A stretch of DNA of 25,130 nucleotides from the NCBI GenBank assembly GCA_003522105.1, contig DPGF01000015.1:16012-41141 (forward strand). The letters run 5' to 3'. The notes beneath the pieces are model-generated. The model saw nothing but the letters and a program-made list of their open reading frames with translations. It had not been told where the DNA came from and made no database searches. The first letter of the stretch is position 1, and each line of letters begins with the position of its first letter. The DNA comes from Oscillibacter sp. GTDB lineage: Bacteria; Bacillota; Clostridia; Oscillospirales; Oscillospiraceae. The position numbers and the translations under genes are program-made. Below are positions 8,327 through 15,659 of this stretch, one piece after another.

Positions 8327-8660
8327 GACTTAGATCCTGTTCGTCTGTCTGTGTGCCGGCGGTGTTCAGCCGTTCAAGAATGAGCTGATAGCCGCCGGTA
8401 CCGAATTGCAGGTTTGTGTTGACACGCGTGATGGTACAACTGCTGGTTGACAGCTGCGAGCGCACAGCGCCGTAGGTGCAGCCGTCCGACAGCATTCGTG
8501 CAACTTGTAGCCTCTGCGAAAAAAGGGATAATTCCTGACGGGTGAAGAGGTCGCCGAAAAAAAGGTGGCACTCATCTTCGTTGCGAAGACTCAGAATGGC
8601 GCGGTACAGGTCATCTATCGCCTCGCTCGGCGGAAGTTTGATCGACGGCATAGCATTCAC
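8319..8660 (-). CDS. YerC/YecD-family TrpR-related DNA-binding protein
   Basis: Small cytoplasmic DNA-binding protein, 113 residues, of the TrpR-like YerC/YecD family. The typical core is present: LYRAILSLRNEDECHLFFGDL (about 19-39), FTRQELSLFSQRLQVARML (about 40-58) and a helix-turn-helix YGAVRSQLSTSSCTITRVN (about 63-81). Family members are conserved in Firmicutes and poorly characterised; related Trp-repressor folds bind operators as dimers. Its last 8 bases overlap the end of the transporter gene, so the two genes are tail to tail with no terminator between them. The ribosome site before 8660 is AAGGAGTG. It may regulate the transporter, but nothing in the sequence proves that. Confidence 0.85.
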   Translation of the reverse strand: MNAMPSIKLPPSEAIDDLYRAILSLRNEDECHLFFGDLFTRQELSLFSQRLQVARMLSDGCTYGAVRSQLSTSSCTITRVNTNLQFGTGGYQLILERLNTAGTQTDEQDLSLR

Positions 8661-8763
8661 TCCTTATCATTTCTAAAAAGTTATTTGACTGTGAAGCCTA
8701 TTGTAAGTCGAAAATCCGCGTTCATGTCAAGAGACCGTTTTTTTCGTTTCACGCGCTATAGAT

Positions 8764-8813
8764 AAGCTCACTTTACCTTTTGCCGATATTTCGTCAAAAG
8801 GTGGAGTGAGCTT
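8764..8813 (+). other. Long hairpin upstream of the MerR-like gene
   Basis: Arms 8764-8782 and 8795-8813 form a 19-bp stem. The only departures from Watson-Crick pairing are two adjacent U-G wobbles on the plus-strand RNA, which become A-C mismatches on the minus strand, so selection seems to favour the plus-strand transcript. It is followed by TATCTTTATAAAAAA, a poor U-tract. No plus-strand gene ends here, so it may be a remnant terminator or a leader/attenuator element. Confidence 0.5.
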
Positions 8814-8833
8814 TATCTTTATAAAAAATGAAT

Positions 8834-8862
8834 TTGAAATTCTCTTTTTTGCATGATAAAAT
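8834..8862 (+). promoter_or_regulatory. Promoter of the MerR-like regulator gene
   Basis: TTGAAA (8834-8839), a 17-base spacer and TAAAAT (8857-8862) with an extended -10 TGA just upstream. Transcription should begin near 8869, about 47 bases before the ATG at 8916. Confidence 0.65.
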
Positions 8863-8915
8863 ACGAATAAGATACTGTACGCCTGCTGTTATCAGAGATA
8901 GGAGAGAAAAATAAA

Positions 8916-10196
8916 ATGAGAATCGGTGAGGCATCTAAACGTTCCGGCGTTCCGGTCTCCACGATCCGCTATTATATCCGCAGAGGATTGATCGTACCAG
9001 ACGGCGAGGGAACGCAGTACCTTTTCGATGAACAGGACTGCCATACGTTAGAGAGAATCGTGCAATTCAAAAAGTGGGGGCTTTCCCTCGAAACGGCGCA
9101 CAGGCTGCTCTCGCTCGAGCGCGTGTCGAGCGGCGTGGAGCAGGACACGGTGGAGGACTGCGTGGCGCTGCTGCGCACACATCAGAAACAGTTAGAGGAT
9201 CAGCGTGTGCGGTATCAGCACTACAAAGAAGAGATCAACGAGTTCATTGATGAGCTGAACCGCCAGGCGGCGGCGCCGCATGGCAGCGCTCTTGCGCCGA
9301 CCGGCGTGCCGCTGCGCGCGCTCTCACTGCTGTGCTGCCCGCGCTGCGGCGGCGCGTTCCAGATCAGCAAGGCAGATATGGATATGACCGCTATTTTTTC
9401 CGCCGACCTCCACTGTAGCTGCGGCTACCGTGCGGAGATCCGCAACGGGATCATCTACGCCGAGTGCGAGGAAAAGTACCCCTTTGACGAACCGGACATT
9501 GACCGCGAACTGTACCGCAGCGCGCCGAGCGAGCTGGTGTCGTTGATCCAGAAGTCTTACAACTGGATGGGGACGCGGATCAAGGAGCTTTCCCTGCCGA
9601 GCGGCAGCGTTGTGATGGAAACGCACCTGAACTCGTTTTTCGCCCTTTACAAGAAGCTGACGCAGATCGATCCAAGCAACATCTATGTGGTGCAGGACAA
9701 GTTCCCCGCGATCATTGAGCTTTATAAGGGCTACATCGACCGCCTGCCCGCAAAGCCGGAGATCCTTTACATTGCGGCGGCGGACAACACTACCTTCCCG
9801 CTGCGAAAGGGCTGCGTCGACCTGCTGATCGACTATTGCAGCACGAACGAATATGGCATCTACGCCGACGATTTCTATCTCGATCGGATGCGGCAGTATC
9901 TCAAGCCCTCTGCCTCCGTGATCGGCACTTATTTCTACTTTGACCCCGACAGCCGCTCGCTGCAAAAGCTGCGGGAGATGTACCCCTTGAACGGAGAGAA
10001 GAACTACACCCGAGATTATTTCAAAAGTGGTATCCGCTCGCACTACCACATTGCCAAGCAGGCGGAGATCGGCGTATCGACCGACTCCGGCGATGGCATG
10101 ACCTTCGATTTCAACTGCACGGGCGACGCGCTTTACATGAGGAGCTTTTTGCTGCACCCTGCGGAACGGCACCGGCCGGAGCGGGAAGAGGAGTAA
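8916..10196 (+). CDS. MerR-family regulator fused to a zinc ribbon and a degenerate methyltransferase-like domain
   Basis: 426 residues in three parts. Residues 1-70 are a MerR helix-turn-helix and wing (MRIGEASKRSGVPVSTIRYY), followed by a predicted coiled coil to about 117. Residues 137-185 look like a Trm112-type zinc ribbon with CPRC (141-144) and CSCGY (167-171). Residues about 200-420 resemble a class I SAM-dependent methyltransferase: ILYIAAADNTTFPLRKGCVDLLIDYCS matches the later motifs, but the motif I glycine loop is absent (the equivalent strand reads SVVMETHLNS). That suggests a ligand-sensing rather than catalytic fold. The GGAGAG ribosome site is 13 bases before the ATG. It is a single-gene unit with its own promoter and a terminator behind it. 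The DNA-binding role is well supported; the rest is inference. Confidence 0.8.
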   Translation: MRIGEASKRSGVPVSTIRYYIRRGLIVPDGEGTQYLFDEQDCHTLERIVQFKKWGLSLETAHRLLSLERVSSGVEQDTVEDCVALLRTHQKQLEDQRVRYQHYKEEINEFIDELNRQAAAPHGSALAPTGVPLRALSLLCCPRCGGAFQISKADMDMTAIFSADLHCSCGYRAEIRNGIIYAECEEKYPFDEPDIDRELYRSAPSELVSLIQKSYNWMGTRIKELSLPSGSVVMETHLNSFFALYKKLTQIDPSNIYVVQDKFPAIIELYKGYIDRLPAKPEILYIAAADNTTFPLRKGCVDLLIDYCSTNEYGIYADDFYLDRMRQYLKPSASVIGTYFYFDPDSRSLQKLREMYPLNGEKNYTRDYFKSGIRSHYHIAKQAEIGVSTDSGDGMTFDFNCTGDALYMRSFLLHPAERHRPEREEE

Positions 10197-10221
10197 GGGG
10201 ATAATTGCATTTCAGCATGAG

Positions 10222-10271
10222 AAAAAGTACAAGGAGAGCAAGCACGAAATGGGCTTGCTCTCCTTACTTTA
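10222..10271. terminator. Bidirectional terminator between the MerR-like gene and pepD
   Basis: A perfect 13-bp stem (10231-10243 with 10253-10265, 9-base loop). On the minus strand it is followed by GTACTTTTTC; on the plus strand by ACTTTAGTT. It sits between convergent genes and serves both, better on the minus strand. Confidence 0.8.
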
Positions 10272-11672
10272 GTTAGAAAGCTGCCGCAGCACTGCTTTTA
10301 ACAACTGGTATACCCTGTCGATCGAGGAAAGATTTACGTTTTCTTGAACTGTATGCGCATAGCGAATGGTTGGGCCAATAGAAATCATTTCCTGAATGAA
10401 GGGGCAACGTTCCTGGAGAATGCTGCATTCAACACCGGCATGAACATTTTCCATAATGCAGGGCTGCTGAAATAATGATTGATAGGTTTGTGCAAACAGT
10501 GCGTGCAGCGGAACATCTTTTGCAGATTCCCAAGGCGGATAGTAATCCTGCTGAGAAGATTGAAACGATGCGCGGTCAGCGGTGTGAACGACGAGGTCTC
10601 TTCCTTCGCTGAGCAACGCCTGAGAAGAAGCACGCAGGCTTTCCACAATTTCAACATTATCGCCAAGCTGACGGACAGTGGCTAAATTGCTGGAAAGCTG
10701 GATTATTTCCGGGGTACGCTGCAATACACCGTGAGGCAGGGCGGCAAGCGTAGAGAGCAGTTGATCGCAGAAGGAATCCGTATATGCTTGCTTGCAGATC
10801 GGTGCCTCAAATGAAGTCTGGAGAAGAATCCCGTGATCCACAGATTCTGCCTGAGCGGTGATTGCGCTGGCGGCAAGCTTCCATTCTTCTTCTGAAGATG
10901 TATCGCCGACCTGAATGAGGGCTTCTGCGCAAACTGGAATCGCATTGGAACGTGTACCGCCGTGCAGTTCGAGCAATTCCCAGTTTGAAGCGGGGCAGCT
11001 GCGAAGCCAGCGAACCAAAATCTGAATGGCGTTGAGGTGCGGGGTTCCAATATCAAGACCGGAATGGCCGCCCTTTAGGCCGGATACAGAGAGCTTGAGG
11101 ACCTTGGGGTTATGAAACCGCGACTGCTTATGACATTCAACGGAGGCATTCAAAATGATGTTGAGACCGCCTGCGGCGCTGATGGTGAATGTCCCTTCTG
11201 TTTCACTGTCCAAATTGATTAGCCGCGTACCGGAAACAAGAGATGCGTCCAATTCTTTGGCACCGGTCATACCGGTTTCTTCGTCTACTGTAAAAAGACC
11301 CTCGATATTCTGTACCGTGTCGTCTTCCATCAGTGCGAGGATCAGAGCCATTCCGATTCCGTTATCTGCGCCTAAGGTCGAACCGACTGCGTGGAGACAT
11401 TCATTGGTTTCGCGCAATGATACGCCCTTTTGATAAGGAGTTCCCGTCGATTCCCATACCATATCCATATGAGCCTGGAGAATTGTAGGCGGCGTTGTTT
11501 GGGAAATCGTCTTACGAAGAACCACATTTCCGCAGCTGTCCTGATCAACTTCCAGACCGAGGCGCTTTCCTGTTTCGATTAAATACTGCGCTACGTTTGA
11601 TTCATCGCCGGAGCGCCGGGGAATGCTGCAGATTTCACGGAAGTAAGAAAGAACGCGCTGCATGCTGTCCAT
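10269..11672 (-). CDS. pepD: Aminoacyl-histidine dipeptidase (PepD, M20 metallopeptidase)
   Basis: Cytoplasmic zinc dipeptidase of the PepD (Xaa-His dipeptidase) branch of M20, 467 residues against about 485 in E. coli. The N-terminal FREICSIPRRSGDE is typical of the family. Metal and catalytic residues are present: H68 and D70 in QAHMDMV, D103 in LGADNGIGM, E131/E132 in DEETGMTGA, and SETEG (about 156-160). A lid domain occupies roughly the middle third. Its ATG overlaps the stop of the NCS1 permease gene by one base, so the two are translationally coupled. Base composition is less GC-rich than in the flanking operons. The coupled permease hints that the real substrate is something other than bulk His-dipeptides. 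Confidence 0.92.
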   Translation of the reverse strand: MDSMQRVLSYFREICSIPRRSGDESNVAQYLIETGKRLGLEVDQDSCGNVVLRKTISQTTPPTILQAHMDMVWESTGTPYQKGVSLRETNECLHAVGSTLGADNGIGMALILALMEDDTVQNIEGLFTVDEETGMTGAKELDASLVSGTRLINLDSETEGTFTISAAGGLNIILNASVECHKQSRFHNPKVLKLSVSGLKGGHSGLDIGTPHLNAIQILVRWLRSCPASNWELLELHGGTRSNAIPVCAEALIQVGDTSSEEEWKLAASAITAQAESVDHGILLQTSFEAPICKQAYTDSFCDQLLSTLAALPHGVLQRTPEIIQLSSNLATVRQLGDNVEIVESLRASSQALLSEGRDLVVHTADRASFQSSQQDYYPPWESAKDVPLHALFAQTYQSLFQQPCIMENVHAGVECSILQERCPFIQEMISIGPTIRYAHTVQENVNLSSIDRVYQLLKAVLRQLSN

Positions 11673-13024
11673 TAAACTGCACCAGCCTTATTCTGGAGCT
11701 TCCGGTTCTGGAGCTTCTGGCTTACAACGTACAGCACCATAGCAACTGCAATGCAGATCAGGGGAACGGGGATCACATCACCCACCGCGACAAACCAACC
11801 AAGACCCACGGGGCGAGCCGTCATGGTAACGCCGACAAACGAAGCCACAGCCCACGACACAATGGCGTCCCACTTGATGCCCTGAGGAACGTCGCCGCCG
11901 TCATAGTTTTTCCGGTTGCAGATATAGAAGTCAGCGATCAGGATACCGCCGATCGGGGTAATGAACACGCCTAACAAGGAGAGGAAAGTCACAAAGTATT
12001 TATACAAGCCAACTGCAGCAATTGCAGTGCTGATCAGACCGACAATGAGGGTCAGGCGCATGCGGGGGACTTTGCTGATACCGTCCAGAGTATTCATAAG
12101 ACCCAGTACGCTGGTGTACAGATTGTTGTCGTTCGTGGTCCACTGACCGATGATCAACACAAGAGCGCCGAACAGGCCCAAGCCGAGGGACAGAATCATA
12201 ATCTCCACGATATTCCAGTTGTGGAAAGCGTAGTTGAAGAATGCGCCGCACATCAAGATGGGAATGTATCCCCAGCAATGACCGATGCTTACGCCGATCA
12301 TGCAGTCCCGCTTGGACTTAGAGAAGCGGCTGAAGTCACCTACCATTGTAACACCTACGGCAAAGGAACCGACGACGGCGGCGATGCCCATGGGAATGGT
12401 AATCGGCGTGCTGACCGGCCCGGCGTTCCAGATGTCGCCGAAAGAAATCATGGAGCTTGTTTTCCAAACGGCAATGACGCAGAGAACCGCAAGCAGCGGC
12501 AAGCCCACTTCGCTGAGAAGCTTGATCGCCTTAAATCCGAAAATGGCGGTCAGCGACATGGTGATACCGCCGATAATTGTAAAAATCACAGAATTGACAG
12601 AGCTTCCGTTAACGTGCTTGATGACAGAAGCAATCGTTGTACCGAACAGGTCTGCCTGAAATGCGTACCAACCAAAGTTGGAGATGCAGAGAATAATGCC
12701 GATGATCTTGGCACCCTGTATACCAAAGGAGCGGCGACAGGTAAAAGAAGTAGAAAGATGGGTATGCGCGCTAACAAGAGCATTGAGAGTACCGATGATG
12801 GTGATGATAATAGATCCGATTATGCTGACTAAAAGCATATCCCGGAAAGAGAGACCGTCGGCAAGCACACCGCCGGTAGCTAATCCGCTCAGGCCAAATC
12901 CCGCGCCAAGCCATACCATGCCCTGCTGATACCATGTTTGTCTGGCGGTTTCGGGGACTGGAGTTTTTTCGTAGTCGTTGTACTTTTCTTCCAACGGAGC
13001 CTTGGTTGCAGTGTTATTACTCAT
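11672..13024 (-). CDS. NCS1-family permease (CodB/cytosine-purine permease type)
   Basis: Inner-membrane transporter of the nucleobase:cation symporter-1 family, 450 residues, with the usual 12 hydrophobic segments following a short cytoplasmic N-terminus. The opening segment QGMVWLGAGFGLSGLATGGVLADGLSF, the SFTCRRSFGIQGAKI stretch and the TTNDNNLYTSVLGLMN block are characteristic of CodB-like members. Known NCS1 substrates include cytosine, purines, allantoin and hydantoins; the substrate here is not determined. It lies between a DUF917 gene and pepD on the same strand and has its own predicted promoter. GGGAGG precedes the ATG by about 7 bases. Confidence 0.88.
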   Translation of the reverse strand: MSNNTATKAPLEEKYNDYEKTPVPETARQTWYQQGMVWLGAGFGLSGLATGGVLADGLSFRDMLLVSIIGSIIITIIGTLNALVSAHTHLSTSFTCRRSFGIQGAKIIGIILCISNFGWYAFQADLFGTTIASVIKHVNGSSVNSVIFTIIGGITMSLTAIFGFKAIKLLSEVGLPLLAVLCVIAVWKTSSMISFGDIWNAGPVSTPITIPMGIAAVVGSFAVGVTMVGDFSRFSKSKRDCMIGVSIGHCWGYIPILMCGAFFNYAFHNWNIVEIMILSLGLGLFGALVLIIGQWTTNDNNLYTSVLGLMNTLDGISKVPRMRLTLIVGLISTAIAAVGLYKYFVTFLSLLGVFITPIGGILIADFYICNRKNYDGGDVPQGIKWDAIVSWAVASFVGVTMTARPVGLGWFVAVGDVIPVPLICIAVAMVLYVVSQKLQNRKLQNKAGAV

Positions 13025-13114
13025 ATTATTGCCTCCCGCAATACGTCATTTGGCTATTTCTGTCTCATATGATGATTCTTCCCTACTGTGATCGAATCTA
13101 CTGCTTGGGTTTGA

Positions 13115-13143
13115 ATTGTACCGAAATAGGCCGCCCTTTGCAA
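13115..13143 (-). promoter_or_regulatory. Putative internal promoter for the NCS1 permease-pepD pair
   Basis: On the minus strand TTGCAA (13143-13138), 17 bases, then TACAAT (13120-13115). It would start transcription near 13108, about 84 bases before the permease ATG. One arm of the inverted operator pair covers the -10 region. Confidence 0.5.
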
Positions 13144-13183
13144 GATGTTGGCGTAAAAAGAGTGCTTGTCCATTTCGGTACAA
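13116..13183. promoter_or_regulatory. Inverted pair of 12-bp operator-like sites around the NCS1 promoter
   Basis: TTGTACCGAAAT (13116-13127) and its exact reverse complement ATTTCGGTACAA (13172-13183) are 56 bp apart centre to centre. With flanking bases the similarity extends to GAATTGTACCGAAAT and its near complement. The proximal copy overlaps the -10, the distal copy lies about 30 bp upstream of the -35. This could be paired operators for a repressor that loops DNA, or the arms of a leader RNA structure if transcription enters from the DUF917 gene. Confidence 0.5.
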
Positions 13184-13226
13184 ATTCATTCCCTAAATCA
13201 TAAGAGTTCGTTGCAGGTTTGTGCGA

Positions 13227-14306
13227 TCAGTCCTGAAGGAAGACGCAGTCCATATCAAATCCAAAGAATCGGGGATTAAGAATCTCCAATGCGCGTTCGC
13301 GCGTCCAGAGCTCGTGGCAGTGGAAGCCGAGAACGGCAACCTCCATTCCCTCGACGCAGTTCGGATTGGTGATGGGGTAGCCGGTAGCTTTTTCCACCAC
13401 GCAAATGAGATCCGGACAAGTGAGATTTACTTTGTCGTCGATCCACATTACCATGTTCTCGTTCTTGTACCAGATTTTTGAAGTCTGGTGTGCAAAAGCG
13501 CCTTCGCCGGCAATGTGAATCGTGCCAACGGTAAAGCCCTCCTTGATGCCCCATTCGGACTCGCCGGTGACGGTTCCCTGGAAAAGCAGCTTACCCTTTC
13601 CGGTGTCCAGGATCGCCTGAATGGGATCGGAACCGCGCTCAACGGCTTCTCTTTGGGCACGACCAACAGTAGCTGCATACGTCAATGCATTGGGAATGAC
13701 TGCGTGACGCAGCTTGTCGCCCTTGATCGGGTGATCGGTCATACCAACCAAGCCGCCGGATCCGATTGCCATATAGCGGGAGAGCGCTTCTGCGCGAGCA
13801 TCATTTTCTACGTTTGTGACGATCGCCATGTCGCCGAATGAAGTACCGACGGAGAAAGGCGTGATGGGATTTTCCGTCACATAATAAGTGGAAAACTGAA
13901 GCTCCGGCACTGCGCGGCCGGCTGCATCTGCATCGACAATGTATTTGCCCGTACGAGCTGCGGCGGCCATGACTGCGCCGGTGTTTCCGCCACCATACTC
14001 AATCGAAACAAGGCCTTCGAACTGAACGCCCATGTACTCTTCCAGAGCCTTCACCGACGTGGCGATCTCGTCTCCGCGTTTCTGGCTGGTATCGCCCTTG
14101 GGGACGATAGAACCGCAATAATAAGGATTGGCATAGTAGCTGTCATCGTTGATTTCATCGAAGGAGAGCAGTTTGAACTCGTGCCCGGCGTTCCAGGCTT
14201 TTTCGACGGCCTCTAACCCGCTCTCTAAGGAGCCGCCGCCGCCTGTACCAAGAATGGTGCAGCCAACCAAAGTGTCCTTGATTTCCTGAAGAGTTAGTTT
14301 TTTCAT
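13227..14306 (-). CDS. DUF917-family protein (PF06032)
   Basis: 359 residues from the ATG at 14306, chosen because GGAGGTG lies 7 bases upstream; an in-frame extension to 14384 has no ribosome site and runs through the predicted promoter. Family hallmarks are the glycine-rich N-terminal CTILGTGGGGSLESG (about 16-30), VSIEYGGGNTGAVMAAA, VDADAAGRAVPELQFSTYY and the C-terminal NPNCVEGMEVAVLGFHCHELW. DUF917 proteins are usually found beside hydantoinases or hydantoin/nucleobase transporters. As I recall, the family has recently been linked to S-methyl-thiohydantoin desulfurisation, but I cannot verify that here. The neighbours are an NCS1 permease, pepD and a divergent PucR regulator. The exact reaction is unknown. 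Confidence 0.85.
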   Translation of the reverse strand: MKKLTLQEIKDTLVGCTILGTGGGGSLESGLEAVEKAWNAGHEFKLLSFDEINDDSYYANPYYCGSIVPKGDTSQKRGDEIATSVKALEEYMGVQFEGLVSIEYGGGNTGAVMAAAARTGKYIVDADAAGRAVPELQFSTYYVTENPITPFSVGTSFGDMAIVTNVENDARAEALSRYMAIGSGGLVGMTDHPIKGDKLRHAVIPNALTYAATVGRAQREAVERGSDPIQAILDTGKGKLLFQGTVTGESEWGIKEGFTVGTIHIAGEGAFAHQTSKIWYKNENMVMWIDDKVNLTCPDLICVVEKATGYPITNPNCVEGMEVAVLGFHCHELWTRERALEILNPRFFGFDMDCVFLQD

Positions 14307-14366
14307 AAAGAAGCACCTCCAAAATTTGTCTATTTTGAATAATTCCATTGCGGATTGCTTGACAAA

Positions 14367-14395
14367 ATTATAAGATATATGCAAAGGCGCTTCAA
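14367..14395 (-). promoter_or_regulatory. Promoter of the DUF917-NCS1-pepD operon
   Basis: On the minus strand TTGAAG (14395-14390), 17-base spacer, TATAAT (14372-14367). Transcription would start near 14360, about 54 bases before the ATG. The AT-rich 70 bases between this promoter and the divergent pucR promoter (14400-14467) would be the natural site for PucR-type control. Confidence 0.65.
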
Positions 14396-14467
14396 TGTGC
14401 CATAGTACAAAATTTGATTTAAATTTCTGTAATTTTTATAATTTTCCATTTATTCTGCAAGTATAAT

Positions 14468-14496
14468 TTGACATCTTGGAAAGGCTTGATTATACT
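14468..14496 (+). promoter_or_regulatory. Promoter of the pucR-type regulator gene
   Basis: TTGACA (14468-14473), 17-base spacer, TATACT (14491-14496): near-consensus. The start site would be near 14503, leaving a short leader that contains only the AAGGAGG ribosome site. Confidence 0.8.
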
Positions 14497-14528
14497 GATG
14501 CATAATTAAAGGCAAGGAGGTGCTTGTT

Positions 14529-15659
14529 GTGAGCGTTACGGTAAGCGATGTTTTACAGCTGGATATTCTTAACTCTGCCAAGGTAATTGCAGGGAAGAAT
14601 GGGCTTGACCGGGAGGTTTTGCGGATCAACTTTACAGATTGTCCGATCAATCCCCTTGTGGATGCCGACTTGATTTTAAGCGGAGATGCTTTTATCTGTA
14701 GCTTCTATATGAATAAAGATATGGAGGCAAAGATATATGATGCAATTTCGTTTTATATTCAGATGGGAAGTGCTTGTTGCATTGCGCTGAATGAGTTTCT
14801 GCCGCAGTTTCCGCAAAGTGTGATCGAACTTGCCGATTCGCGGGATTTTCCGATTATTCACATTGACGGGACAGTTCCTTACGGTGCGCTCATACATGAT
14901 ATTTCTGAACTCATCATATCAGATCAATCAGAGTTATTACTGGAAAATAAAATTTTCCACCTGCTGAGCAAGGAACTTTCTGATGCTGAGCAGCGCAACA
15001 TTTACCGGCACCTTGCACCGCATGTTCAATCTGACTACATCGTTGCGCATGCGACCTTTCAGGGCCTGAGTCATCGGCGGCTTCAAATGCTGAAGAAAGA
15101 TGTGGCGATACAATTCAAAGTGCCTCTTTTTAAATATTTGGAGGGAGCCTTTTTTGTGCTGCCTTGTCAGGGGCAGAGGGAAATCAACAATATACTGCAG
15201 CAGATGACACCGATTTTTTCTTATTATGCGCCAGAGCATTCCATGGGGTACAGCTCGGTTGCGGCGGGAGTAAAGCAGTTTTCTTCTGCATTTCGCCAGG
15301 CCCTTTCGGCGGACGAAATAGGAGGAGTATTGGGAAAATCTCCAATGGGATATGATGCGCTGTCTGTCTATCAGTTGCTGCTGCCGCTGAAGAATCATCA
15401 AATCCTGAGGAATTTTTGCAGCAGCATTCTTGACCCGCTAATAAAGCAGGATCTCTTGGAAACGGTTTCTGTATACTTTGAATGCAACGGAGATGTTAAA
15501 AGAGCGGCAGGCAAGGTGGGAAAGCATGAAAATACAGTCCGATTTCGGATCGGTCAGGCAAAAAACCTGCTGAATTTAGATGACTATGAATTTATTGAAA
15601 AAGTATCCATCGCGCTTAAAGCGAGAGATATTTTCGGGCAGCAAATGGGGGACGACTAA
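14529..15659 (+). CDS. PucR/CdaR-family transcriptional regulator
   Basis: 376 residues. Residues about 1-125 form the PucR N-terminal domain (VSDVLQLDILNSAKVIAGKNGLDREV, LADSRDFPIIHI). The C-terminus (about 310-370) carries the family helix-turn-helix: LLETVSVYFECNGDVKRAAG followed by KVGKHENTVRFRIGQAKNLL. Members activate purine, hydantoin or amino-acid degradation operons, often next door. GTG at 14529 is chosen as start because AAGGAGG (14514-14520) is 8 bases upstream; the in-frame GTG at 14520 falls inside that site. It is divergent from the DUF917-NCS1-pepD genes and probably controls them. Its last 84 bases overlap the tail of the broken deacetylase frame on the other strand. Confidence 0.9.
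   Translation: MSVTVSDVLQLDILNSAKVIAGKNGLDREVLRINFTDCPINPLVDADLILSGDAFICSFYMNKDMEAKIYDAISFYIQMGSACCIALNEFLPQFPQSVIELADSRDFPIIHIDGTVPYGALIHDISELIISDQSELLLENKIFHLLSKELSDAEQRNIYRHLAPHVQSDYIVAHATFQGLSHRRLQMLKKDVAIQFKVPLFKYLEGAFFVLPCQGQREINNILQQMTPIFSYYAPEHSMGYSSVAAGVKQFSSAFRQALSADEIGGVLGKSPMGYDALSVYQLLLPLKNHQILRNFCSSILDPLIKQDLLETVSVYFECNGDVKRAAGKVGKHENTVRFRIGQAKNLLNLDDYEFIEKVSIALKARDIFGQQMGDD

Noticed and set aside
13116..13183. Known riboswitch upstream of the NCS1 permease
   Set aside because: I could not match purine, preQ1 or guanidine riboswitch signatures; the inverted arms overlap a promoter instead.
14307..14384. N-terminal extension of the DUF917 protein to 14384
   Set aside because: It covers the -10 and start region of its own promoter, lacks a ribosome site and adds non-family sequence; the ATG at 14306 has GGAGGTG.
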